Notes: generated from the letters alone by a model not told the origin. DNA of 64,000 bases from Entoloma clypeatum (GCA_963565915.1 OY751492.1:620001-684000), one strand, 5' to 3'; counted from the first letter of the stretch, positions 42,101 to 51,632 are shown. Translations and numbers: made by a program.

Positions 42101-43937
42101 GCATTCCGTCTACTTTGTAACCGTGATTGAGGAAGACGCCTAGGGATAATAGGCATGTGTCCATGTCCGGAATGTAGAATACAGGTTGGAGAAGGTGGGT
42201 TTTTATTTCCCCATTTAGGGTATGCCGCACTGGAACGGCCCCAACTCCGAGAATTTCCAGTTTCTTTCCCTTTGCAGCTGTTTGGACAAATCGCTTAGCC
42301 TTGAGAGGCCTGTAATACGCGAAGTCTTTGAACTCATGGGTAAAGTGTAATGATGCGCCGGAATCTAAGATCCACTGAGCGCGTTCTCTCTCTTTGCAGT
42401 GTGTGCAGGATGCGAAATGTTTGATATATTTTTTGTACAGATCATCACTAAAGAGATCTATACTATCTGCATCGGTACTAGCTAATGTATATTCCAACGT
42501 CTGTGCATGATTATTAGCGTTTCCCATTTGGTCAAGTTTGAGAGAAGGATGTGACAAACCGTCAAGTTCGATCAGCCCATCTTCGAATTGTTCCGGCCCC
42601 ATCCGCTCGCTTTGATGGTCTATGTCCATCATCCTGAGGGAGTCATCCAAAGGCGGAGTGACTCGACGCTGTTTGGATGGTCTTTCATCTTCTTCTGGGA
42701 TAATCGTATCCAGAATTCGAAGATTTGACCCTGAGGGACGAGCACCAATGCTCCGCGCGAGTTTCCTGACGTGGTCATTCTTTTTCCACGCAGACGGCTT
42801 GCCCGAAGGAAGCCCGGTGTACTGAGATGGAGGCGGGTTCATTCGCTGAAGGAGCGACTGCATTCTTTGAGAGTCTGGCTGGGCGGTACTCATCGTTTTT
42901 CCGCGCCCAGTGACGGTTGTGAAGGATGGTGGCGGAAGAGGAGGGAAGTGGATGGCGGGAGCAACAAACTCAATCGTTTCTTCCACATGGTTGGACGTGT
43001 TGTCCGCATTGTTGGCGCTCTTCTTCTGATTGCGCCAGCGTCCTTTTCCCTTCTTCTTTTCAGAAGCGGTACTAGGGTCGGTCGAGTTAGGCTGCTCGTC
43101 AGCGTCGTTCTGCGAGGTACTCGGCTTTTGCTGCTTTTCCCATTTGGGGTCCTGCCCCTTGCGCTTTGTCCTGGAAATTTTCCGGGCCTGCTTGTTGGAC
43201 GCCTGAGTAGATCCTACAGCATACTTGCGCCGGTATTCAGAGATGATGCTTTCGGCGACGGCTTTGTAGGTGAAATCGTCGGCGTCGTAAACCTGGAAAA
43301 GGGCAGTGGAGAGTGACGACCAGGCGTCGGGAATTGCACTGGCCAGGATCATTGCCTGCATCAGATTGGGGACAACAAAGCTCGAATCGGCGAGCCAGGC
43401 GAAAAGAGACCCCAGGCGTTCAATTTCAGGCACGGGGTCGCATCCAGACAGCTTGTAGGTGGCGGCGGCCTTGAAGTCGCCGAAGATGACAGCCGGGGAT
43501 ACCTTGGAGTAGGCATCCTTTAGCATTTTCCACGCGCCAAGTGCCAAGGTGCTGTCTTTGATATGTCGCCTGATCGCCTCAGAGACTTTCAGATGGATCG
43601 CTCCAAGGGCTGTGTCGTCGTCCCTGATCCAGGCCTTTTCTTCCTTGCGGAAGCCGGGCTGGTCAACAGTGGTAACCAGCACAGGGGGAGCAGCAGCAGT
43701 GGCCCCAGGGGTGGAGACCGTGGTGGTGAAGTCGGCGATGACAGGGCGGGTGATGTCGCCAGAAACAAGGCGCCAGACTCCTTGATGGAGGAGGTAGGAC
43801 TTCATCCTTTCGGCCCAGCTTTGGTAGTCAATGCCGTCAAAGACAACGATGGAGTCGAGGGCAGAACGAGAGGTAGACATTGTAGATGAATCTAAAAAAG
43901 GGTTCCCAATCAGTGATGTGTTATGAATGTGATTCAA
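39153..43937 (-). CDS. Element F1 Gag-Pol polyprotein of a Ty1/copia element, 1594 aa, intact
   Basis: One uninterrupted frame. Start either MNHIHNTSLIG at 43937 or MSTSRSALDS at 43880; F2 shares both. Gag (about 1-300) has FDGIDYQSWAERMKSYL, typical of copia gag, but I find no CCHC knuckle. Protease follows with WILDSGASLHFT (about 520), the GAG-pre-integrase finger (HKRLGHPN, CTGCLKGKM), and integrase with HSDLKQ, RVDGGGEF and NGRAERINRTL (D, D, E intact). RT has WVYNEKSDGRLKARLVAKGF, YGLKQAALAWWREL and the box YVDD. RNase H has TDSDWASD, SSTEAEYMALSD and HIDVRFHFIRE. The order PR-IN-RT-RH defines copia. All catalytic residues are present, so it may be functional, and it could supply proteins to F2 and G. 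Confidence 0.96.
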   Translation of the reverse strand: MNHIHNTSLIGNPFLDSSTMSTSRSALDSIVVFDGIDYQSWAERMKSYLLHQGVWRLVSGDITRPVIADFTTTVSTPGATAAAPPVLVTTVDQPGFRKEEKAWIRDDDTALGAIHLKVSEAIRRHIKDSTLALGAWKMLKDAYSKVSPAVIFGDFKAAATYKLSGCDPVPEIERLGSLFAWLADSSFVVPNLMQAMILASAIPDAWSSLSTALFQVYDADDFTYKAVAESIISEYRRKYAVGSTQASNKQARKISRTKRKGQDPKWEKQQKPSTSQNDADEQPNSTDPSTASEKKKGKGRWRNQKKSANNADNTSNHVEETIEFVAPAIHFPPLPPPSFTTVTGRGKTMSTAQPDSQRMQSLLQRMNPPPSQYTGLPSGKPSAWKKNDHVRKLARSIGARPSGSNLRILDTIIPEEDERPSKQRRVTPPLDDSLRMMDIDHQSERMGPEQFEDGLIELDGLSHPSLKLDQMGNANNHAQTLEYTLASTDADSIDLFSDDLYKKYIKHFASCTHCKERERAQWILDSGASLHFTHEFKDFAYYRPLKAKRFVQTAAKGKKLEILGVGAVPVRHTLNGEIKTHLLQPVFYIPDMDTCLLSLGVFLNHGYKVDGMRGEINISKGQNKIQFSPHILRQTIYWLDTEIRYDQIHAISSEITVETRHKRLGHPNDQALNKIPTSTKGVPKTLVREKSQESCTGCLKGKMPNQSYPNSMTRAVKPFDLIHSDLKQISTASYHKYKYFLTFLDDFSSHVWVVLLRKKSGAITALRQFLAMIQNQFAATPKKWRVDGGGEFDEYKDVLADHGILIDVTLPYQHQQNGRAERINRTLWEKSQALRFDACLPPMWWEFCLEHAAFLYNRTPMQRLEWKTPYLRVTNEIPDMSSVRVFGCQAYVYIPKEKRRNSLESRSRLMIYLGSKPGVKGYRFMDPETNTIFMGGKAIFDESKYPRCHIDPLPENHPEMEDPEPADEFEDLIPGSNDDDSHNETPHDPLPIEQDQPESDNELPASEPDDEPRVPTPEPEQVPDRPIRERRVQKMPGSIYGEDTPASDLEKLDRRRRLGGQTAWMNDLLMEAISVQVGIVEMSHKDIYPLPNKEDWYAAERKELDMLKRRGVIMELVPLPAGRKALRNKWVYNEKSDGRLKARLVAKGFSQVEGIDFDQIFSPVVRYETVRLILALTALEGWFMTLLDVSSAFLYGTLHEVIYMRQPEGYIVKGKEHLVYQLFKALYGLKQAALAWWRELDSSMKKLGFVRLHCDAGVFIHKSTNGEIVIAVIYVDDSAFLGTNQEYTLEKKKAFMTTWECRDLGHLVPDGEPKEFLSIQIRQHGKRIFIDQVPYLEKILEGMGMSESNATHTPLPTGYKPMVSDDEPNAELQSKYQSVIGSLLYLMIGTRPDICFAVIKMSQFSANPTKRHLEVARDICRYLKATKNYAIMYDGDSGKGIYAYTDSDWASDENTRRSTTGFFISLASGAVTWVSSAQKTIALSSTEAEYMALSDCSRAATWLRSMLAELGMQIGSVPIYGDNNGSVFIASNPVTEKRSKHIDVRFHFIREKVSEGIIMVEFIEGVNNPADLLTKNLGKILFSKFILYFGLIKN

Positions 43938-44243
43938 GAAAACAATTAAATGATTCCTTTATGACATATTCCCTTTAGGAATAGCAGTCACAGGAAAACC
44001 CTTTATATGTCAGAAACATATAAGGTGCGATCAACGTTTCCACATGGAGTGTACTAGGTCAATCCCCTTAGGGACGTCTCATGACAGGTACTTGTCGTAA
44101 TGACGTTCCCAGGTTCATATGTGAAGAAGTAAGACTCAGAACCTAGATCTTTCGATCGGTTCTTTGCCAACCAGGGTAGAGTGGGCAGGTACTCGCTGTT
44201 GCCAGCGTTTCCCAAGTCCCTCTGCTATCCGGGGCCCATAACC

Positions 44244-44284
44244 TGTTGAAGTTCCACCTGGGCGCTAGCCACAGGTGTACTGAG
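44244..44284 (-). repeat. F1 5' LTR, inner part (split by element G)
   Basis: Forward it starts TGTTGAAGTTCCACC and breaks off at tgtactgag, where element G entered. The other part is 50579-50797. On the minus strand the primer site GGTTATGGGCCC (forward 44232-44243) follows directly. It is complementary to the anticodon region of initiator tRNA-Met, as in Drosophila copia. Confidence 0.9.
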
Positions 44285-44727
44285 TATCGAACAGCACACC
44301 TACATACGCAGGGAAGCCTGGGTAAGATACTCACATTGGAGGCAAGAAGAGCGAGAAGAGCTTGAGTGATGAAGGTACTTGGTAAGAGTCCTATTATTGC
44401 AGATACAGATACATCGAGTATTTATACCTACAAGGATGCGCACAGACCATGTACAAACAAGTACAAACTGAGTTCTGTTGCAGAACCATAAACTCACGTA
44501 TATGGTAATATGTGACTTATAGTCACATAGTGTGACAAGCACATGATGTGACATAACATGACATATGTTATGCACGTCTGACACATATCTAATGAGTCAG
44601 GGATCTAGAGCGAGTCTAGATTGTTCTAAGTCTAGAACACTTCCATATGTAACTCCATATGGGAATACACATGTTTATAGACATGTGATTGACTGTCGAG
44701 ACATCCGTCTAGAATGTATTCTCAACA
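44285..44727 (-). repeat. 3' LTR of element G
   Basis: On the minus strand it starts TGTTGAGAATAC and ends CTGTTCGATA, thus TG...TA rather than TG...CA. The purine tract CTTGAGGGGGAG adjoins it. It looks the same as 50131-50573. Confidence 0.93.
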
Positions 44728-47700
44728 CTCCCCCTCAAGTGTGATTCCTTCAGGTTTCAATACTTGCTCACAAGAAGACATTCAAGTCCTAGTGAAGAGC
44801 CAAAATAAATGGCAGCAGCCGTAAGGGCGCTAAAGGGGATCTGCTGTGTCGTTTAGCATACGCTGTCATTTAAGGTCTTATCAGAGACCCATAAGTCTAA
44901 TTCAAAACAAGAATAGACAGGTCTCATCAGAAGTCAATCTGAGATCAATAGATCATCAAAGGATAAAAATACTTTTGAGAGATATGAAATAGCGCAATAA
45001 ACATGCAGCCATAATGGCGCTTGAAGCAGCCAGTGTAGCGCTTAGAGCAGCCACTGAAGTAATTGATTATTTAATTACTTCTACCACTATCTACTTTAGT
45101 TTCCTTCGACATTTCTTGTTGTCGGTGGTCGTAGCAGTGTTACTGCTAGAGGGCGATGAGGAAGCAGCGGCGGAGGCTGCAGTAGTGGTGGTGGTGGTGG
45201 TGCTGGCGTTGGTCGAGGCAACATGCGCCAACTGGTCGGCATGTGCGAAGCGAGTGTAGAAGGCGGTGGAGAAGTAGGCGAAGAATGCCATTGGAAGCCT
45301 GCTCTAAAACTCGACTTTGAGGAGCGTATTTAAGGCTTTGCCTATCTTGCACGGACCATGCTGAGTCAGGTGTTTGGCCTGATTGCATCAGCAAACCACG
45401 TGTGATAGTTTATTGTCATTCCAGACGAGTATCAATGGTTTTGACCATGATTCACACAAAAATGAGACTACCAATGCAGGCAGCCCAAGAAGGCGCTCAA
45501 GACGTAATGGTACTCAGTTTTTTATGGATCACATAGTAGTTGCAGCCAGTAGTAGCGCAAGAACTAGTATGGAAAGAGCATGTGGCACTAAGGCCGGGGA
45601 TAAGTCAGAAGACATAACTCAATTAAGAGCTCGTTAGACTTGATCTGGCTCAAAGGGTCATTTAACCAACTGATGATATCATGCTTGGCATGATCTAAGC
45701 TATAAATAGCTTATTAATACTCTGGGAAGCTGCCAAATAAGGCACTAACAACCATGGATTTTTAGACAAGGGTGCCTTTATCCTGAGTATGTAATATTAT
45801 CATGACAACACTTAAGGTGTGCTTATAGATAATGTCATCTGAGTCGAGTGTAATACTCCAGACTTCAGGGATGTGGATGAACTAGTTAGGTTCAGAGTCC
45901 ACTGTGATAGTTTATGCTCTGTTCCGGAGTAGGGTCCAGTTTATTGTCATAGTGGATGTCGAGTCTTCAGAATATAATATCTGAGACAGCTGGTAGTTTC
46001 GCCATCGTTTCCCATATCGTCTGACGTACTATCCAAGCTATTGCAAAATATAATCGCAATGATTGATATTGCAGCCATTATTTGAGCGCAGATATAATCA
46101 AGCCTAGTAACTGTGGCAAGCCCAAAGGGGCGCACATTGTTATGCAAAGGCTAGACAAGCAAACATCATGTGGATTGTTTTAGGATCAATAGAGAATGAA
46201 TTATCTCCCCCTGAAAACCAATTCCATGGAGTACATTTTACAGATTTTATAGACAATCAAGCCAACTGTTATATGTGATGATGTGCAAGCAATATTGCAG
46301 ATTATAGTCAAATAAATGACTTTGCAATGTAGTTCTTTGTAGTTGGCAATACTTATGTTGGTGAACAACCGATTTATGTTCAGAGGTCAATAGAGAATCC
46401 ACTCTAAGACATCAACACAGATTTACTATGTTTGTTGCATGATACAACAATAACGCATGAGGGTGTTATTTGGTCTTGTTTGTCAAAGGAGGCAGCCAAC
46501 ACAGGCGCTCTACTCAATGCAAGAACCAGATCATTGTCGCAGCCAAAACAAGGCGCAGATCAGATGATGGGTTGATCCAAATCTCAAGAGTGTAACAAGC
46601 ACTCTGATGCGTTTCATGCGATCAAATAGTAATCTTGGTATTCCAAGAACCATATAATGCAAATTAATGCATTATTAGTAAGCCATCAATTAAGATGCTT
46701 CATCAAGTAATCATAGAAGATATACTTGGGAATAGAACCCAACAATAGTCTGATAAGACTAACGGATCGATTCATATGATATTCTCTTTTATCCAGAATT
46801 CATCGTTTCTAGGTGAGAAATCATAGGGGTATAAGCTGGGATAAGCTTTTTCTTTTGTTCAAGTTGACCATTTGATAAGTATGCAGCGGTCACGGCGCTC
46901 CTTTAATGGTACAACCTATAGAGTGTTGTATACGAAGCAATGCATCTGATAGTGAGATCAAAAGATCAAAGATCAGTCTTCTAGCAATGGTATCGCAAAG
47001 CAAATAGCGCAGAATGCTGCCATTAAAATGCTTCTCTATATTCTCCCCCTTTTCACAGTCAAGTATGGCAATCATTTCCCATGTATCTTTGGCTTTCAAA
47101 GAGCATATACTGAAATAGATGCAGAACTTGGTTGGGAAACCAGAAATTCATGCAGAAAAATTAATCGCAAACTGCGGAGGAATTACTCTCCAAGTTATGC
47201 TGAGGTAATTACTCTCAGGCGATTTATTCCAGCAATATTTGTAAGCTGTGATACAATCTGATTTTTTGACTATATCCATTTTTGCCATAGGGTGTGTACC
47301 ATCACGGTCATCCCTATATGATTCTGTGACAAGGTCATCGCTGCTTGATTAAAGCGCAGATGCCTTATAAGTCAAAATGCAATGCTAGCCTAAAAGGCGC
47401 AAGATGCATCAGAGATCATTCCCATGCAAGAAATGGAGAGTTCAGATAAGAAGCTTTGCATTGCCCCAAATCATCACTACTTTTTGGTGAAAGAGTGGAG
47501 GAACAAGATTGGTTGGCTAGACCAATTTGAATCGATTTAGGTTGAAGGGTTGAAAAACTCTTCTTCTGATAATAAAGTATTATATATTGGCAGCCAGAAT
47601 GACAATTTTGAACACTATCGCAGCCTGTCAAGGCGCAGAATTAGTGTTATGCAAATGCCATAGCGCACAAATATAATACTTTAAAAGTATTTTTTGTCTT

Positions 47701-47994
47701 ATCCAATATAAGGTGGAATATTAATTCCTGAAAAGGAAAGATAGACGCAGCAGAAAGACAAATTAATGACTCGCGCAGTCTTTTTAACAAGCTTATTAAG
47801 CTGTTTCCTTTATAGTAGGTGGCTCAACGGCACATCCAACTTATTGGAATTATTCCAGATTGGATATAAGTTATTTGAACATAAAATGCCTTTTCCATTT
47901 TTTAAATCTCTCTTTCTTTCGTTCAAAACATGAACACATTGCAAATCAATGTATTGATTGCAAAGAAAGAAAATACAATCGTTCTACACAATGA
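44728..47994 (-). other. Long non-coding 3' region of element G with repeated bulged-hairpin motif
   Basis: No ORF of credible coding character occurs. The best are 45091-45291 (Thr/Ala/Ser-rich, 66 aa) and 46890-47099 (69 aa) on minus, and both lack motifs. Throughout the region the forward strand carries GCAGCC, then 4-8 bases, then GGCGC: 44815, 45005, 45026, 45480, 45542, 46071, 46117 (variant), 46492, 46539, 46883 (variant), 47388 (variant) and 47620. In the element RNA this is GCGCC-loop-GGC-U-GC, a 5-bp stem with a bulged U. Confidence 0.6.
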
Positions 47995-48858
47995 TTATGC
48001 TGTTATAAGGTCCAGGCGTGGAAACGCTATGTCGTAATTGTCGACGGGTGGACCCTTGCATTGTTCTGTTATGACGGCATCATGCACCAGACCGGCGATG
48101 CAGCTAGAGTAGCGCAGAGCACCAGGGTCTGTCGGTGCAGATAAGAAAAGCTTCTTTTTCCATAAGTTCCGAAACGGCTGATGAAAAACATCGCACGATG
48201 TCGGTTGAGGATCATAGGAGATACCTATGCCGTAAAGGTAATCCTCAAGTGACAAATCGGGAACAGGGTCAACACGATGATGATTGTATGTTTCAACAAT
48301 CAATTCTCGAACCTTATCATAGGTGAGATCATCATTGTAAAGAAGGGTTTCTATGGCAAAGTCATCCCAATCAGGAGACGGGAGGGCAGATAGAAGCATT
48401 AGGGCCCGAGTCGATGGAGAAATAGAATGATGTGCGCCGAGATGATCAAAGATTTTATCAAGATAATCAATCTCAGTTGCAGGTTGTCGCTTCATAGAAA
48501 GCTTGAAGGACAATGCAGCACGAATGTCAGACAGAACTGTTTCATAAACAGCTTGTCCGAACCTATTCTTCAACTCAAACCAAGTCTCAGAAGACATATT
48601 TTTGGTGAGTTTGATCGACGGGTCAACACGAAGTCGAATATTGGCTAAAGCCATTTGATCCCTAATGTTCCATGCCTTGACTTTAGTTGTATGGGCTTTC
48701 CTTGTAAGGTTAGCAGACATCAAGGGTCGCTTCTCAGCACCATCAACAATTTGCCACAAATCCTGAGATCTAAGGAACGAACACATGGTGTTCGCCCACT
48801 CAGGGTAGTTTGTGCCGTCAAGAACGGGAACAGCAATCAAAGAAGTGATTGAAGACAT
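47995..48858 (-). CDS. gag: Element G gag, 287 aa, copia type
   Basis: The start is MSSITSLIAVPVLDGTNYPE, about 1.27 kb inside the 5' LTR. The pattern LDGTNYPEWANTMCSFL, W.IVDG, then WNIRDQMALANIRL, WFELKNRFGQ and DYLDKIFDHLGAHH is that of copia-type gag (UBN2-like). It is followed by ALMLLSALPSPDWDDF. It differs from the F1 gag in sequence and has a full open frame. No zinc knuckle or protease lies downstream; the last 60 residues are not recognised. The frame overlaps one hairpin-motif copy at 48100-48115. It may form particles that carry G RNA with enzymes supplied by F-type elements. Confidence 0.85.
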   Translation of the reverse strand: MSSITSLIAVPVLDGTNYPEWANTMCSFLRSQDLWQIVDGAEKRPLMSANLTRKAHTTKVKAWNIRDQMALANIRLRVDPSIKLTKNMSSETWFELKNRFGQAVYETVLSDIRAALSFKLSMKRQPATEIDYLDKIFDHLGAHHSISPSTRALMLLSALPSPDWDDFAIETLLYNDDLTYDKVRELIVETYNHHRVDPVPDLSLEDYLYGIGISYDPQPTSCDVFHQPFRNLWKKKLFLSAPTDPGALRYSSCIAGLVHDAVITEQCKGPPVDNYDIAFPRLDLITA

Positions 48859-50130
48859 GTTTGTTTCTAAAAAGAAACAGTGGTCAGCAAATATTCAAGA
48901 CCAATTTGAACCGATAAGAGGTATTGTCTGAATTGTTTGTGACACATGTCAGAGAGAGTTTATGTAATAGCCTTTATTTATGTGACTAGGGGTCACAATG
49001 CTGTGGTATTTACATAAAGACGGTCGCCTATAGATCAGGCGATTGCTCCATCTTTATTACCCCGGGTGTAACCTCGGGTGTGATTCTCCTTTCTTCATCG
49101 TCACTATGATTGAAGGGGGACGGTAAGTCCCTCGTTCGAGCTCTCCGGATGTTACTCGGGCGTGGCGCCCAGGGATCCTAGAGTCATAGTTCAACGAGTG
49201 AAGAGAATGTAGATGGGGACACATACTGCTTTTTTCTTTCCACATTTGCGAGTACAGACATGGCGTGCATGCCGTCCGTATCGCAGCTGCGTGACTTTCA
49301 CCTTCCGAATGCGTGGTGTGACCATGCAATCCAGAGTACAGAGGTGTCGTCTGTGGAAACCATCATCACGCTGAATAACGCGGATGTCATGGTGTGACCA
49401 ATGGTTTGCTTGAATGAAACCATAATGGAAGCAGATGCAAGATCCTTTCATCTAGGAACGATTTTAAGTCAGCATCAAATCTGAGATCGTGCAACCATAA
49501 AAATGGGAAGTCCCTGAGGCAACCCAAAAAGGGCGCTTCTATCAGATACAGGGTGCAATAGATCAAGATTGATCGACAAAAAAGTTCACGGAACAGAAAG
49601 TTCCTGAGAATCGTAATGTCCGAATGTCAGCACATCGAGATATACTCGATTTGGTTTTGAAACCAAATGCCAGACAGGACATGACACAGCGTGAGAAAAC
49701 CCCAAATCTAGATCGCAGCCAAATGAAGGCGCAGATACAAGAGAGGGTTTTTCACAGGGGTGTGGCGGCCGCCTATAAAGGCGCTCAAGCCACAGGCTTT
49801 ATACAAAATGTCGAAATATAGACATAGGCCATAAAAGGCCTTAGTCTAGATCAAGAACTAGATGCAGCCCTAGGGGCGCTTTGCTAGTCTTGGACATCAG
49901 AACTAGGTGCAGCCCAAAGGGCGCTCACTAGTCTGGAACCTCCGAGTATCAAACCAGATAACTAACTTAGACTAGTCTATGCTACTAGCTAAAGAGGCGG
50001 TAGCAGCCCAAAGGGCGCTTTTAAGACTCGCGCTCACTGGCTAGGCCAGGTTAGTATCTAACAGGCTAGACAGTCGCAGCAACTCCGTTAGAGTGCGCAG
50101 ACTGTACCGGGCAAACCGGGGCCCATAACC
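48859..50130 (-). other. Element G leader, non-coding, with hairpin motifs and primer site
   Basis: On minus the primer site GGTTATGGGCCCC directly follows the LTR (forward 50118-50130). Hairpin-motif copies on the forward strand start at 49519 (variant), 49715, 49765 (variant), 49864, 49909, 50003 and 50076 (variant); they are densest near the LTR. 49040-49330 is GC-richer and has no motif. No ORF with family features was found. Confidence 0.6.
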
Positions 50131-50573
50131 TATCGAACAGCACACCTACATACGCAGGGAAGCCTGGGTAAGATACTCACATTGGAGGCAAGAAGAGCGA
50201 GAAGAGCTTGAGTGATGAAGGTACTTGGTAAGAGTCCTATTATTGCAGATACAGATACATCGAGTATTTATACCTACAAGGATGCGCACAGACCATGTAC
50301 AAACAAGTACAAACTGAGTTCTGTTGCAGAACCATAAACTCACGTATATGGTAATATGTGACTTATAGTCACATAGTGTGACAAGCACATGATGTGACAT
50401 AACATGACATATGTTATGCACGTCTGACACATATCTAATGAGTCAGGGATCTAGAGCGAGTCTAGATTGTTCTAAGTCTAGAACACTTCCATATGTAACT
50501 CCATATGGGAATACACATGTTTATAGACATGTGATTGACTGTCGAGACATCCGTCTAGAATGTATTCTCAACA
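50131..50573 (-). repeat. 5' LTR of element G
   Basis: It is 443 bp and looks like an exact copy of 44285-44727. It is followed outside by ctgag and the outer part of the F1 LTR. Confidence 0.93.
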
Positions 50574-50578
50574 CTGAG

Positions 50579-50797
50579 CAACATAGCTACAGTGGAAGTA
50601 CTCTATGATACCGCTATGGTCACTTACATGGTTTGGAGGGGTAAGGCTGGTGAGAGCGGTTGAGGCTGGTAAGAGCGATGGAGCTGGTTAAGAGTCAAGA
50701 GACAACTTGTTGATATTGACAGTTTCCTGGTCTTATATACCGTACTACTGTTTGTAGTCTAATCTAATCTAATCTACGTGATGGAAAAGTTTCAACA
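50579..50797 (-). repeat. F1 5' LTR, outer part
   Basis: It continues the LTR broken at 44284 and ends forward ...AAAGTTTCAACA. Compared with 38776-39075 it lacks about 45 bp around the AAACAAGTATG segment. Outside lies aatag, which is the complement of ctatt at 55385. Confidence 0.9.
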
Positions 50798-51019
50798 AAT
50801 AGTGTTTAACGAAATCTCGTATTCCGGGCCAGGTATAATCATGCTGAATGAGACTGAGTGTCTTGTTCTGACCTGGGTGTCCAGCAAGCATATGATCATG
50901 CTTGTGCTGTAGGACTCGGAGTCGGAGGTTGTCGGAGTCAGGAACATATATCCAATCGTCATGTCGGAGGAAACCATTGGGGTCGAGAGACCAGCGGGGT
51001 TTAGGATCAAATCCAATTC
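50798..51019 (-). pseudogene. Inverted fragment of element E integrase (H2C2 region)
   Basis: The minus strand reads RIGFDPKPRWSLDPNGFL, then WIYVPDSDNLRLRVL, HKHDHMLAGHPGQNKTLSL and DYTWPGIRDFVKHY. The next codons of the same protein (CKSCTTCMRSK) are on the plus strand at 55390. The fragment is therefore E sequence turned round relative to the rest of E, between two F LTRs. Confidence 0.9.
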
Positions 51020-51327
51020 TGTTGAAACTTTTCCATCACATAGATTAGATTAGATTAGATTACATCATGTGACCTTTACATATCTTCATTACATACTTGT
51101 TTGGTTGGTACAAACAGTAGTACGGTATATAAGACCAGGAAACTGTCAATATCAACAAGTTGTCTCTTGACTCTTAACCAGCTCCATCGCTCTTACCAGC
51201 CTCAACCGCTCTCACCAGCCTTACCCCTCCAAACCATGTAAGTGACCATAGCGGTATCATAGAGTACTTCCACTGTAGCTATGTTGCTCAGTACACCTGT
51301 GGCTAGCGCCCAGGTGGAACTTCAACA
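51020..51327 (+). repeat. 5' LTR of copia element F2
   Basis: It starts TGTTGAAACTTTTCC and ends GGAACTTCAACA. The primer site GGTTATGGGCCC follows at 51328-51339, complementary to the initiator tRNA-Met anticodon arm. (GATTA)n lies near 51043-51062. Confidence 0.94.
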
Positions 51328-51632
51328 GGTTATGGGCCCCGGATAGCAGAGGGACTTGGGAAACGCTGGCAACAGCGAGTACCTGCCCACTCTACCCTGG
51401 TTGGCAAAGAACCGATCGAAAGATCTAGGTTCTGAGTCTTACTTCTTCACATATGAACCTGGGAACGTCATTACGACAAGTACCTGTCATGAGACGTCCC
51501 TAAGGGGATTGACCTAGTACACTCCATGTGGAAATGTTGATCGCACCTTATACGTTTCCGACATATAAAGGGTTTTCCTGTGACCGCTATTCCTAAAGAG
51601 AATATGTCATAAGAAATCATTTAATTGTTTTC

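Larger units (their letters stand above)
44285..50573 (-). mobile_element. Element G: gag-only copia-type element (TR-GAG-like), 6.3 kb
   Basis: Two 443-bp LTRs that look identical lie at 44285-44727 and 50131-50573. The target duplication ctgag is present at both ends (44280-44284 and 50574-50578), inside the F1 LTR. The inside has only one clear gene, a copia gag (47995-48858, minus). No protease, integrase, RT or RNase H can be found. The rest is non-coding and carries the dispersed bulged-hairpin motif. The primer site is the same initiator tRNA-Met type as in F1, so F-type proteins may mobilise it. The identical LTRs point to a recent insertion. Confidence 0.92.

Noticed and set aside
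45014..45291. Small ORFs (Val-rich on plus, Thr/Ala-rich on minus) in element G
   Set aside because: They are explained by a short GGT/ACC and GCAGCGGCGG repeat. No start context or homologue is evident.
44285..50573. GCAGCC...GGCGC copies as a CRISPR array
   Set aside because: The units are very short, irregularly spaced by 20 to several hundred bases, with variable loops, in a eukaryotic retroelement. No cas genes are present.
51043..51062. (GATTA)n run as a telomere-like repeat
   Set aside because: Three or four units inside every F-family LTR; a simple microsatellite of that LTR.
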